A stretch of DNA of 64,000 bases from Trichococcus collinsii (GCF_900107505.1 NZ_FNQH01000009.1:1-64000), one strand, 5' to 3'. Counted from the stretch's first letter, positions 54,056-62,838 are shown. The notes: generated by a model not told the origin, from the sequence alone. Translations and numbers: made by a program.

Positions 54056-55716
54056 ATGAATATAACCGATTTCCTAGAATTACCAACCTCACACGATTTT
54101 AGGTTAGTTGCCGGCGAAAAGGGCAGCACAAATGATATAACGGGTGTTAACATCATGGATAATCCCTTCGCAGATGATTGGCTCTCTGCTGGTGAACTCA
54201 TCGTCACTTCCGGATATTTTTTCAAAGAGAGTTTTGAGGCTCAAAAAAATACTTTACGCGATTTAAGGAGATGAATGTTGCCGGTGTCTGTGTGAAACCA
54301 CAACTTTTTCTGAAAGAAATATCACCAAATTTAAAAGCCCTCTGCAACGAATTAGCCCTTCCCTTGATTGAAATTCCTTACGGTATCGCTTTTTCCAAGA
54401 TTATCAAAACGGTTATGCAAAAAATCGAAGCGACATTAGAGAACGAAAAACAAATAGCCCTTGATATTCACTCCCAATTTTTTGAGACAAGCTTAAATAG
54501 TGGCGGTATTGCCTCGATTACCAAAGAATTACGAAAAATAATAGCGAACCCTGTAGTTATAGCAGCGAGTAATTGGCAGATTATGGCGCACGAAGGATTG
54601 GATGAACAGCTTTTGGGAACACTGGAAAACCGTCAAAATGAATACGTTTTCCCGCGTCAGCTTTTTAACAATTTGCCTGTTAAAACAGAAAAAATAAAGC
54701 ATCCTTTTTATCGCAACATCGAGAAGAATAATAAAAAAATACTCTGCTGCATCACGCCTATCTACTTTAACCAGACGCACTATGGTTATGTGATCGTGTA
54801 TGTAAGCGACCGCCCTCTATTGAATATGGACTATATTGCAATAGAGAGTTGTACGATGTCTTTAGCGCTGGAAATTGTTCATCAAAAAGAAAAAAATCGC
54901 ATTGAAAATCGTATTTATAGAGACTTTTTATCTGATTTACTCGCTGGAAATTTCAAAACTTTAGAGGAATTAAAACAACTGAACATGACCCTAGACTACG
55001 AATTGAATTATGCAGCTTGCATCTTCACCATTCGTTTTCCTGAAATAAAAAACAAGTCTGTTCTGGAACTCCGTCGAGAAGAAGAAACCATGGAACAGAT
55101 TTTGAGTGCTTGCCAAAAGTATACTCAGTCCAATTTTTTACCCTTCCATCTCTTTAAACGCGGACATCAACTGGTCGGAATTCTAGGTACTGAAAAGAAA
55201 CTAGATACTCGCTCCTCACAATTACAGCAAACTACCATTCTAAAGAAATTGAAGTTGTTTTTAGAAGAACGCTTCTCAAACACATTTCAATCCGCGATGG
55301 TTATTGGGTCTACGCAACCGTTATTATCTGTGAACAAGAGCTACGATGAGGCCGAAAATATCCTCAAATCTCTTTCCGATGACAGGAATGGAATTTATTT
55401 TCTAAATGATTTGTATTTAGAAGCCTTTTTGGTTAAGCAAATATCCGATCCGGATTCTTCGGCATTTATAGATTATTTTCTACATCACCTCATTGCGTAT
55501 GATCAAGAAAATAATTCGAATTTATTGGAAACGCTGGATGTCTTTTTGAAAAACCATCATAACATTGCGTCTGCCTCAAGGGATTTATTCATTCATCGCA
55601 ATACGCTCTTGTACCGATTAGATAGGATCAAAGATATTCTCAATTATGATTTCAGCGATGCTAATCATACCCTGTCGTTACAATTAGCTTTAAAGCTATA
55701 TGCAAAGTACACATAG
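54056..55716 (+). pseudogene. pucR: PucR-family regulator, frame-shifted
   Basis: Two adjacent frames together make one PucR-type regulator. The first (54056-54274) has the N-terminal PucR domain (MNITDFLELPTSHDF, LVAGEKGSTNDITGVNIMDN, GELIVTSGYFF) and stops after TLRDLRR. The second (54271-55716) resumes with KEMNVAGVCVKPQLFLKEIS and runs through a GGDEF-like middle to a C-terminal helix-turn-helix (SASRDLFIHRNTLLYRLDRI). One A lost near 54262-54267 would explain it. PucR proteins activate purine or related N-compound catabolism. Either a recent lesion, a read error, or coupled expression of two halves; AAGGAG precedes ATG 54271. Confidence 0.82.
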
Positions 55717-55808
55717 CTCGGTGCACCAACTATTCAATATATTTATATACAATATGCTATAATCAAACAGAAACCATTGACAAAACAAACCCAAAGGAGA
55801 CTATCATC

Positions 55809-56186
55809 ATGAAAAGACAAGCTTATACTGCAAAAGATGTCATGAGTTCAGGACCTTATTCTCATGCGATAGATGCAGGAGAATATATATATGTATCGGG
55901 ACAGACTGCTAAAAATTCTTTGACGCTGGAAAAACAGGTTTTGACTATTCAAGAACAAACGGAAGAATGTTTCAAGAATATCAACAGGATTTTGAAAGAA
56001 ATGAATCTTACAGAAGCTAACATTGTAAAGGCAAATGTCTATCTTACAGGTATGAAGCATTTCGAGGGTATGAACGAAGTTTATAAAACAAAGTTTACAG
56101 AACCTTATCCTGCCAGGACTTGTGTTGCAGTTCTCGAATTGCCACTTAAGGCAGATATCGAAATAGAAGTTGTAGCAAAAAGATAA
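55809..56186 (+). CDS. ridA: Single-domain RidA family protein
   Basis: A 125-residue RidA/YjgF protein, an enamine/imine deaminase expected to form a trimer. SGPYSHAIDAGEYIYVSGQT near residues 14-33 and the active-site PARTCVAVLELP near 101-112 (Arg103) are canonical, as is the closing DIEIEVVAKR. It lies 90 nt after pucR in the same direction and gives the island a second, conventional RidA beside the fused one. AAAGGAG precedes ATG 55809. Confidence 0.94.
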   Translation: MKRQAYTAKDVMSSGPYSHAIDAGEYIYVSGQTAKNSLTLEKQVLTIQEQTEECFKNINRILKEMNLTEANIVKANVYLTGMKHFEGMNEVYKTKFTEPYPARTCVAVLELPLKADIEIEVVAKR

Positions 56187-56220
56187 CGCTCATTATTACT
56201 CTTTAGGAGTTGGCAGAATA

Positions 56221-56270
56221 GTACCTGAGCCCACCTACGCTACCACTTAGAGGTGGGGGATTCTTAGGAA
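56221..56270 (+). mobile_element. Orphan IS200/IS605-like right end
   Basis: CCCACCT (56230-56236) pairs with AGGTGGG (56251-56257), and CCAC (56243-56246) alternatively pairs with GTGG, followed by GGATTCTTAGG. This CTACCACTTAGAGGTGGGGG-type sequence resembles the hairpin at the right end of IS605/IS1341 (tnpB) elements. No tnpA or tnpB is nearby, so at most it is a relic. Confidence 0.4.
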
Positions 56271-56302
56271 CATCACTCTATCGAGCGATTAATAAAAACA
56301 AA

Positions 56303-56370
56303 GCAAACAACACCTCAAATATAATGAACAAGCCCGCTCGTGTGCTTACTCATTATATTCGAGGTGTTGT
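56303..56370. terminator. Long inverted repeat, terminator-like
   Basis: AACAACACCTCAAATATAATGA pairs with TCATTATATTCGAGGTGTTGTT with one mismatch (stem about 21 bp) around a roughly 20-nt loop with inner GAGCG/CGCTC-like pairing. It sits between the convergent ridA and Crp-family genes. Confidence 0.7.
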
Positions 56371-56436
56371 TGATTTAATCGTCTATTTTGCCGAGTGGTG
56401 ACTTCTACTTCGCTAGTGGAAATTTTGGCTGGTGTA

Positions 56437-57108
56437 TCAATTGGTTTTCAAACTTAATTTTTCCAACTCTTCTTTACTGACGATGAAATATTGTCTGCCT
56501 CTTTTTTCCAATAATCCTTCTTCACGGAATTTGTTGAGCGTGTATAGCAAATGTCGGTAGCTTACCCCCACATATTCCGCTGTCTCCGTAAGTTTTTCTT
56601 GAAAATAGCCGTCATTTTCAATTTGAAGCATGTATTTTGCTAATCTATTTTTGAGTTCATAATCTTGCATAGCTGTGTAATGATCTGTTCTCTTAAGCAA
56701 TTTATCACCTAAATATTTTGATAAATGAAGAAGAAAAGCATTATCCTCCAGCAGATGTTTTTTCGCTGAGGTTAACGGAATCACCAGGCACGTACAGTCA
56801 TTTATAGCCACAACATCTTTTAAATTGTTTTCTACCTCAATTAAAGATAATTCACCAATAAAATCATCTTTCTTTAGAAACTGAATCAGTGCGCGTTTTC
56901 CATTTTCATGCACTAAATAGATCTTTGCCCTCCCATCCAACAATAAAAATAAGCAGCGAATATCTTCATTAAAACGCACAATATATTCATTGCAGGAAAA
57001 TTTGCAAATGTAAGCTTGATGTAAAATTGCTTCCGGAAAAATTGCTTGCAAGCTTCTGTACACATCGACAGATTGTTCAGCATACTCTATTAGACGAATC
57101 TTCTCCAA
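56437..57108 (-). CDS. Crp/Fnr-family regulator (YeiL-like)
   Basis: A 223-residue regulator: a cyclic-nucleotide-binding-type beta barrel over residues about 20-125 (FLLLDGRAKIYLVHENGKRA; DDFIGELSLIE) and a winged helix-turn-helix near 165-215 (ETAEYVGVSYRHLLYTLNKF). It recalls E. coli YeiL, a nitrogen-starvation/stationary-phase Crp homologue. Cysteines at about 35, 39 and 52 could sense redox, unproven. Divergent from the HAD gene starting at 57186. Confidence 0.85.
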   Translation of the reverse strand: MEKIRLIEYAEQSVDVYRSLQAIFPEAILHQAYICKFSCNEYIVRFNEDIRCLFLLLDGRAKIYLVHENGKRALIQFLKKDDFIGELSLIEVENNLKDVVAINDCTCLVIPLTSAKKHLLEDNAFLLHLSKYLGDKLLKRTDHYTAMQDYELKNRLAKYMLQIENDGYFQEKLTETAEYVGVSYRHLLYTLNKFREEGLLEKRGRQYFIVSKEELEKLSLKTN

Positions 57109-57185
57109 TTTGTCACCTCACTATGATATATCTCCTATTATTATATTCTGATATGGGATATATTACAAAGAAGAGGTGGATAAGA

Positions 57186-57881
57186 ATGAATAAATATAAA
57201 CATATCATTTTTGATTTAGATGATACACTACTTGATTTTCAAGACACAGAAGAACAGGCTTTAAAAGAAATTATTACATTCTATAAATTGCCCTACAACA
57301 AACAGACTATTGCATGTTATACGGGTATTAATGATGGTTTGTGGTCTCAATTAGAAGAGGGATTAATTTCTCGCGAGAAAGTTTTAAAAACACGCTTCTC
57401 CTTATTTTTGAAAGAATTTCAGATAGATGAGAGCGGATCAAAAGTTGAGGCGATGTACCGTGAGCATTTAAACCAAGGGCATTCAACCATTACCCACGCA
57501 ACTGAATTATTGGACACATTAAGTGGGCAAGGATACAAATTATATATTGGAACAAACGGCGTAGGCAGTACGCAAAGAAAAAGATTAGCAGATTCCAATC
57601 TAAAAGGCTATTTTGAAGATATTTTTATATCCGAAGAAATTGGGTATGAAAAGCCGAATGCTCTTTTCTTTCAACATATTTTTGATACTTTGAACACAAG
57701 CCATAAAGAAGAATTTTTAATAATCGGGGATCGCTTGTCCTCAGATATCAAAGGGGCTCTCAATATATGTATGGACTGTGTCTGGTTCAACCGTAACAAA
57801 AATCAACCTGAGCCATTAGCACCCAAGAGCACGTACACCGTATCAAATTTAATGGAAATAGCAGCATTATTAGAAGCATAA
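57186..57881 (+). CDS. yjjG: HAD hydrolase, YjjG-type nucleotidase
   Basis: A 231-residue HAD phosphatase: motif I IIFDLDDTLLDF near residues 7-18, motif II YIGTNGVGSTQRKRL near 110-124, motif III EEIGYEKPNALFF near 141-153, motif IV IIGDRLSSDIKGA near 169-181. YjjG-type enzymes dephosphorylate non-canonical pyrimidine nucleotides; in this setting a nucleotidase link to the nearby pyrimidine/N-compound genes is possible. ATG 57186 follows AGAGG. Confidence 0.85.
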   Translation: MNKYKHIIFDLDDTLLDFQDTEEQALKEIITFYKLPYNKQTIACYTGINDGLWSQLEEGLISREKVLKTRFSLFLKEFQIDESGSKVEAMYREHLNQGHSTITHATELLDTLSGQGYKLYIGTNGVGSTQRKRLADSNLKGYFEDIFISEEIGYEKPNALFFQHIFDTLNTSHKEEFLIIGDRLSSDIKGALNICMDCVWFNRNKNQPEPLAPKSTYTVSNLMEIAALLEA

Positions 57882-57917
57882 GGTTGAGGGGAATTTTGCC
57901 ACGGAGATACGGATCAG

Positions 57918-57966
57918 AAATGAAGAATGCCTCCCGATAAACTTATCGAGAGGCATTCTTCATTTA
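57918..57966. terminator. Bidirectional terminator
   Basis: AATGAAGAATGCCTC and GAGGCATTCTTCATT pair around a TCGATAAG/CTTATCGA-containing loop. Serves the convergent yjjG-like and M24-fold genes. Confidence 0.9.
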
Positions 57967-58027
57967 ATTGTCCATTTTGAATCTAAACTTAGCTTCTGCT
58001 GAAATTCCAGGAAAAAAGACGGATACT

Positions 58028-59416
58028 CTATTCCACCTTTAAAGCTTTTTCTTTCGCTAAATAAAATGGTCGCAAATACGCAACTGTGTTGGATAAAGGT
58101 AGCACATCCGCACTTAGGTTAATATTCAATACAGTTGTTAAATAGTTCCGTCTGACAGAAATACGTTCCCATAATTCCGGATAGGATTTTTGTATTTCAT
58201 GCTGGAGGTTTTCATCGGCTATAGCTACGCACTCTTCGGCACTCACCCCTGCATACCCTAGAACCGACGGAATGATATCAATTTGCAGAATCATGCCACT
58301 TTTCAGTTTCTCAGAAGAATCTGCATAGATTGGGGAGGACATCCATTCTTCATCCGATGTAAGATGCCCTGGATTCAGGTGCCAGTGATATTTACTTTTA
58401 GGAAAAACAGCTTCGATAATCTGATACAGTTCATTTCCGGCCATTCCAACTTTTATGTCTTCCAGCCAACTTACTACAGCTGCGAAATAAGGTTTTGCTA
58501 CGACTTCCAAATAATCTCTTTGCGTATCGGGAAGTTGCTCTGCTTGCTCAACCACAAACCCGGTCCGACTTGATAAACCACCTTTGAAGCCGGTGGTCAG
58601 AGACATGGGATCGCCCAATTGAACTTCTTTGTGAGTGGGATATATATTGGCAAATTCAAAACGCTGTCCTGCCGCTGCAATCGTCACAACTGAATTATAC
58701 TGTCCATCGGCGTTCAATAGATTTCCGATTTCTGTTTCTTTGCAGCCCGGATCAATAGCATTCATCGCACGTAACATACAGCGCGATGACAAGTTAGCAC
58801 CATATTCATAATGCGCAATTTCGTTAGCGTTATTTGTAGTCCGAGCACCGTTATCCCCAATCATCAAATACGCACCATTAACTAAATCACACCCTACTGG
58901 GATTGTATTTTTGAGGGCATCTACGATAAAGTACGGCACATCAAACAGTGTGGATGGATTGCTTTGTTTAGTTGTAAACATTTTCCAACCAATAACGCCG
59001 ATCCGTTTCTTTTTGCCGATATCCAAATCAAGGAATATGGATTCGAGTGTTTTTTCATTCTCCATGGGCTGGTTAGGTAATGAGAATTGTGGGTAATGAA
59101 TCAAATTTGCCGAAACACGTGAATGCGCACATAGCTTTAAATTCTCGTTGCCAAGAATCAAGGTAAACTTCTCTGGATTTTCGACAACTAACAGGCCCTC
59201 TTCAAAACGGGGAATAAAGCCGGTTAAATACTCAAAATTGCCGGCATGCTCTTTATCCGCGTAAATAACCAAAGCTTCAACGTTTTCTTCACTCATTCTC
59301 TGCAACAGTTTTTGTTTTCGTTCAGTAATCGTTTCAGCATTTAAAAAGATTGGGGCGACGCTCTCGAACGCTTGCGGCTCGGGTATACGCTCTAATGTAA
59401 TTTTTCTGTTCAGCAT
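58028..59416 (-). CDS. M24-fold protein lacking two metal ligands (creatinase-like)
   Basis: A 462-residue protein with a creatinase-type N-terminal domain (about 20-190) and a pita-bread M24 domain. In true M24 aminopeptidases two Asp, one His and two Glu bind metals. Here the first Asp site reads SLTTGFKGG instead of IDAG, the second LSSRTGFVV instead of SDMTRTF; His remains in NPGHLTSDEE, one Glu is replaced (LQIDII) and the last Glu remains (AEECVAI). Such loss is seen in creatinase, which cleaves C-N bonds without metal. ATG 59416 follows AAGGAGA. Function in N-compound use is inferred from context. Confidence 0.75.
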   Translation of the reverse strand: MLNRKITLERIPEPQAFESVAPIFLNAETITERKQKLLQRMSEENVEALVIYADKEHAGNFEYLTGFIPRFEEGLLVVENPEKFTLILGNENLKLCAHSRVSANLIHYPQFSLPNQPMENEKTLESIFLDLDIGKKKRIGVIGWKMFTTKQSNPSTLFDVPYFIVDALKNTIPVGCDLVNGAYLMIGDNGARTTNNANEIAHYEYGANLSSRCMLRAMNAIDPGCKETEIGNLLNADGQYNSVVTIAAAGQRFEFANIYPTHKEVQLGDPMSLTTGFKGGLSSRTGFVVEQAEQLPDTQRDYLEVVAKPYFAAVVSWLEDIKVGMAGNELYQIIEAVFPKSKYHWHLNPGHLTSDEEWMSSPIYADSSEKLKSGMILQIDIIPSVLGYAGVSAEECVAIADENLQHEIQKSYPELWERISVRRNYLTTVLNINLSADVLPLSNTVAYLRPFYLAKEKALKVE

Positions 59417-59841
59417 ACTATTCTCCTTTTTCATCTTTGATAATAGCCTCTATGCCACTTTTAATTCAACTTCCGCATTCCCAACAACAAAGGAAATGCC
59501 AGTATCCGCAAAGTAGCCGTTACTGAGTCAAGAAATTTTCACGCTTATTTCTTATCATGCTGATACCTATCACCGTTTACTTTTTGGTTTTCAGAAATGA
59601 GGAATATAACATGTTCTTTCCTCGAATCCTTCTAAACCTACCATGCTGTAGGACCAAATTGTAATCGTTGATGGATAGTACATAACCTACCCTTCTCTCC
59701 CTTCTTATGATCTCTACTTTTAGATTATGACTATTACTGTCTAACCTATGCACTAAGAAAAAGGGTTCTATAATCAATAGCATTACTCTGTACACCCGTC
59801 GGAAATTGTTTTGCTCTTTCAAATAATAGGGTCTCATTTCC
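59417..59841. other. Gene-free region
   Basis: About 425 nt. A leftward 93-codon frame (59577-59858) lacks a ribosome site, shows no recognised motif and overlaps the TIM-like gene, so I do not call it. TTGACT near 59524 could be a -35 for the M24-fold gene but its -10 spacing is poor. No hairpin terminator is convincing. Confidence 0.35.
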
Positions 59842-60540
59842 TTATTTGTTATTTTCATTCGATGCTTTTACAGTCGCCTCGACCATATCTCTCAGCATTT
59901 TTTTTTGGTCTTTTGCCTTCACTATGCCACTGGTACATCCAACTCCATCAGCGTGCAGCAAAATTGTTCTATAGACATCATCTGCCGTACTGATTCCAGC
60001 TGCTTGCATAACTAATACATTCGGATTAAGACTCTTAACAGCTTCGATTGTTTCTTTAATATAGCTCTCATCGCTTGTTTTACCGGTACCAATTAACTCG
60101 GAAGGTTCACACAGAACAATATCGGGACTTAGCATTGTGATTGCCTTTGCCTCTGCAATCGAATCTGCACATACAATTGTTATCATTTCAAGTTCAGCTG
60201 CGCGCGCAATTGCTTTAGCTAACCCATTCAGAGTCAAGGGCCGTTCAGCGTGATTTAGAAATACAGCACGTGCACCTGCTTCATAAAGTGATTCGGGTAA
60301 CACATGACCCATTCCTTTATCCGGATTAATACCATCTAAATGCTGAGCTGTCACAATAATATTTTTGGAATTTGATGCAACGGCTGCAATATCGGCAAAG
60401 GGAGCGGTTACTAAAATTGAGATTGGAAATTCTTCTGCTAATGTATCTGCTTCTCTGACTAGCTCCAATAAGTTTTCTCCAAACAAATAGGATTTGGGGT
60501 TAAAAACAAAAAATGGTGTACGGATATTAGTTTTCACCAT
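59842..60540 (-). CDS. Archaeal-type triosephosphate isomerase paralogue
   Basis: A 232-residue TIM-barrel protein shorter than bacterial TpiA (about 250). Catalytic Lys is in FNPKSY near residue 16, His in FLNHAERP near 94-101, and Glu in LCEPSELIGTG near 139-149; AQHLDGINPDKGMGHVLPE and GISTADDVYR also match archaeal enzymes. It could isomerise dihydroxyacetone phosphate and glyceraldehyde 3-phosphate, or act on a related sugar such as erythrulose phosphate. It stands apart from any glycolytic operon. Start ATG follows AAAGGAGA. The normal tpiA is expected elsewhere. Confidence 0.82.
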   Translation of the reverse strand: MVKTNIRTPFFVFNPKSYLFGENLLELVREADTLAEEFPISILVTAPFADIAAVASNSKNIIVTAQHLDGINPDKGMGHVLPESLYEAGARAVFLNHAERPLTLNGLAKAIARAAELEMITIVCADSIAEAKAITMLSPDIVLCEPSELIGTGKTSDESYIKETIEAVKSLNPNVLVMQAAGISTADDVYRTILLHADGVGCTSGIVKAKDQKKMLRDMVEATVKASNENNK

Positions 60541-60581
60541 GATTTTCTCCTTTCATTTAACAAATGCTCGGATTTCCCTAA

Positions 60582-60821
60582 CTAACTTTTCAATATTTTC
60601 TTCTTTTGTTGGTACTCTTCGTCCGATAATTCTCCTTTTGCATAACGCTGATTAAGGATTTCAAGTGCCTCATCTCGGCCATTTGAAGTTGTGCCAGCAT
60701 TACTGCCTCCCTGGACTAGTTTCATCACCGCATATACGATGATAACTATTAAGATTACCAGGATGATCATCATGAAAATTCCCCATCCACCCATCATGTT
60801 ATATCCGTAATAATTCATCAT
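60582..60821 (-). CDS. Small SHOCT-domain membrane protein
   Basis: A 79-residue protein: a methionine/glycine/tyrosine-rich N-terminus (MMNYYGYNMMGGWG), one membrane helix near residues 14-37, then a linker and a C-terminal SHOCT domain (EALEILNQRYAKGELSDEEY near 51-70). SHOCT modules often occur at the C-terminus of short membrane proteins in metal or phage contexts. It follows the PepSY-like gene by about 20 nt and may be co-transcribed with it. Confidence 0.85.
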   Translation of the reverse strand: MMNYYGYNMMGGWGIFMMIILVILIVIIVYAVMKLVQGGSNAGTTSNGRDEALEILNQRYAKGELSDEEYQQKKKILKS

Positions 60822-60841
60822 TTTTTTCCGCTCCCCTTCTG

Positions 60842-61531
60842 CTAATGTTCAGAAATCACTTGTTCAAGTTCACCATGCCAATCATGGGACCAGACTTCTC
60901 CTGTACGGTCATTGACACTCAGCATCCCGATTACTTTGTCATTTTCCTCGATATGAAATGTGTAATAACCATAAAACGCGTGCCCGTCACCCGGAACCGA
61001 AAATGTTTCCCCAAATTGGCTCTTCACAAAATCGTCTGCAATTTTGACTGCTTCGGTCCGGTTCACATTTGCCGTATACGTTGCGTTCGCATTGTAACGT
61101 AAGGAGTCTCCCATCATCATGCTGTATTTCTCGTTCCACATCATGTTAGGCCCTGGCTCGGGATAAACCTGACCCGTATAAGGATTGACCAAGAGTTCCA
61201 TCGCCCCTCTACCGGTATCTTTCTCTTCCACAGAAACATAGTAATCCGCATCGGTGAAGACAAAAATATCCGCCACTTCAAGGTTATTTCCATAAACCTT
61301 CAAATAATTTTCGACATCCGCCAGAACTTGGTCCGGCGTCAATTTTTCATTGCTGCTGCTCTGATTGCTGTTGACTCTTCCGCCCATCATACCACTGTTG
61401 TAATACCCTTGATTGGAAATGACTGTCTCAGCACTTTTTGCGAACATAAACAACCAAATGCTGTACCCAATCAGTATGGCAATTGCACCCAGTAGGATTA
61501 CACCCCACACTAATTGCTGCTTATTTTTCAT
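60842..61531 (-). CDS. Membrane-anchored PepSY-like protein
   Basis: A 229-residue protein with an N-terminal membrane anchor near residues 8-30 and a long extracytoplasmic part. A Gly/Met/Asn segment (NQGYYNSGMMGGRVNSNQSS) resembles the Met-rich start of the downstream SHOCT protein. VLVDVENYLKVYG-like and VKIADDFVKSQFGE segments with HIEENDKVIGMLSVNDRTGE fit PepSY-like repeats. The Met/His content hints at metal contact but no motif is proven. Pair with the SHOCT gene downstream. Confidence 0.65.
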   Translation of the reverse strand: MKNKQQLVWGVILLGAIAILIGYSIWLFMFAKSAETVISNQGYYNSGMMGGRVNSNQSSSNEKLTPDQVLADVENYLKVYGNNLEVADIFVFTDADYYVSVEEKDTGRGAMELLVNPYTGQVYPEPGPNMMWNEKYSMMMGDSLRYNANATYTANVNRTEAVKIADDFVKSQFGETFSVPGDGHAFYGYYTFHIEENDKVIGMLSVNDRTGEVWSHDWHGELEQVISEH

Positions 61532-61743
61532 GTCCTAGCCTACTTTCTCCGATAAGCATTCAAAGTGATTTCAGGATTGGCACCTCTTCTTTAGACAGTG
61601 TGATAAATTACGCTTGCTGAGACCCGTGGCAGCCAGTTGCGCCCTACAGTGTTAATTATAGGGCCCTCGATTACTAAACGCCAATTCTAACTTCTATATT
61701 ATAAATGGATATAGTCTATCTCCATCAATGCCTGCAACAAAAA

Positions 61744-61788
61744 ATAGGACAGGACTGAAATCATTGCGTGATTTCAGTCCTGTCCTAT
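61744..61788 (-). terminator. 20-bp perfect-stem terminator after FTR1 gene
   Basis: ATAGGACAGGACTGAAATCA (61744-61763) is exactly complementary to 61769-61788; the loop is TTGCG. On the leftward strand TTTTTTGTTG follows, so it ends the iron-permease message. Confidence 0.93.
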
Positions 61789-61831
61789 TTAAGTTTGCTG
61801 CATCTGAATGCAAGTTGTCATTGAGTTTATG

Positions 61832-62677
61832 CTATTGCGCGAACGAAGTTAATTTGCTCGTTTCTTTTTTTATTTCCCTGCGCCAAATGTAGAAAAGCGA
61901 GCCTGTGTAGAGGTATTGCAGAATGAATTGAAGTATTTCCGGCTTTGAATACCATCCGAACAGGACATACAGAGGCAAGCCAAGCAGTCCTTCTTTATGG
62001 TAAAAAATGGTCTCGGAGAGGTCAAAGGCTTTTATGAACAATGGACTCTCGCTGGATAATAGGTTCATTGATCCGAGAGCGGATAGCCCTTCATGGATAC
62101 CGTAACCAAGCAAAAAACCGGCTTGGAGGATCAGATAGGCCAATGTGATATTGAACAGAATCCTTAGATTGACTTTCACCAGCGAATGATTGATCAGGAC
62201 TGCCAACACTAAAGCTGCTGCGATACCTGTAAACAGGGCTGCGATGGCGTATTGTCCGGCAAAAGTGAAGATTGCAACCTCTACCCCCTCACGCGCCACC
62301 ATTATGAAAGCAACGCTGGCAATCCCGAAGGCAGACAAATTTTGGCTAACACTGCTTTCCACAGTCGAGACCATGTTTCGGCCGTGCTTGATCATCCAGT
62401 AAATAAACGTAGTCACCAATGCCAACGCAACGAAGCTTGCTCCGCTTTCCCATAATTTTGCCACTTCATCCATTCTGTCGATCGCTTTGGACAGGATGTA
62501 AAGAATGCCTCCGATACCGAGCGAAGCAACAATGCCGCTGATTGTCCCGTAGTAAACATATTTCCGCAAAGATTCATTTTTGCTTTTCCTCAGGTATTGA
62601 AGAATGATGCTGACGATCAGGAATGCTTCCAGGCCTTCCCTAAAACCCATGATGAACGCGGGTAGAAATGTATCCAT
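61832..62677 (-). CDS. FTR1-family iron permease
   Basis: A 281-residue, about seven-helix permease of the FTR1/EfeU/OFeT family. The two iron-handling REGxE motifs are present: MGFREGLEAFL near residues 10-20 and VAREGVEVAIF near 127-137. The partners EfeO and EfeB of the tripartite system are not in view. It is a plausible ferrous/ferric iron importer. A Fur box and sigma-70 promoter lie just upstream, and AAGGAGA precedes ATG 62677. Confidence 0.92.
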   Translation of the reverse strand: MDTFLPAFIMGFREGLEAFLIVSIILQYLRKSKNESLRKYVYYGTISGIVASLGIGGILYILSKAIDRMDEVAKLWESGASFVALALVTTFIYWMIKHGRNMVSTVESSVSQNLSAFGIASVAFIMVAREGVEVAIFTFAGQYAIAALFTGIAAALVLAVLINHSLVKVNLRILFNITLAYLILQAGFLLGYGIHEGLSALGSMNLLSSESPLFIKAFDLSETIFYHKEGLLGLPLYVLFGWYSKPEILQFILQYLYTGSLFYIWRREIKKETSKLTSFAQ

Positions 62678-62728
62678 ATTAATTCTCCTTTAAACGTATT
62701 AGTCCAGGCCGTATTATCGCAACGCAAC

Positions 62729-62780
62729 TGAGAATGATTCTCACTTACATCATTATGGATGCATCTGTTTAACTTGTCAA
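62729..62780 (-). promoter_or_regulatory. Fur box and promoter of the FTR1 gene
   Basis: Leftward promoter: TTGACA at 62780-62775, 17-nt spacer, CATAAT at 62757-62752. Just downstream, TGAGAATGATTCTCA (62729-62743) is a perfect 7-1-7 Fur box. Iron-dependent repression follows from established Fur function; binding is inferred. Confidence 0.85.
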
Positions 62781-62838
62781 TGAGAAAATTCTAATTTTCA
62801 AAGATATCGTCCTATCGGAGGCATTGTCAGAAAAAATC

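Noticed and set aside
59577-59858. A leftward 93-codon open frame after the TIM-like gene
   Set aside because: No ribosome site, no recognised motif, and it overlaps the end of the TIM-like gene; composition looks like intergenic sequence.
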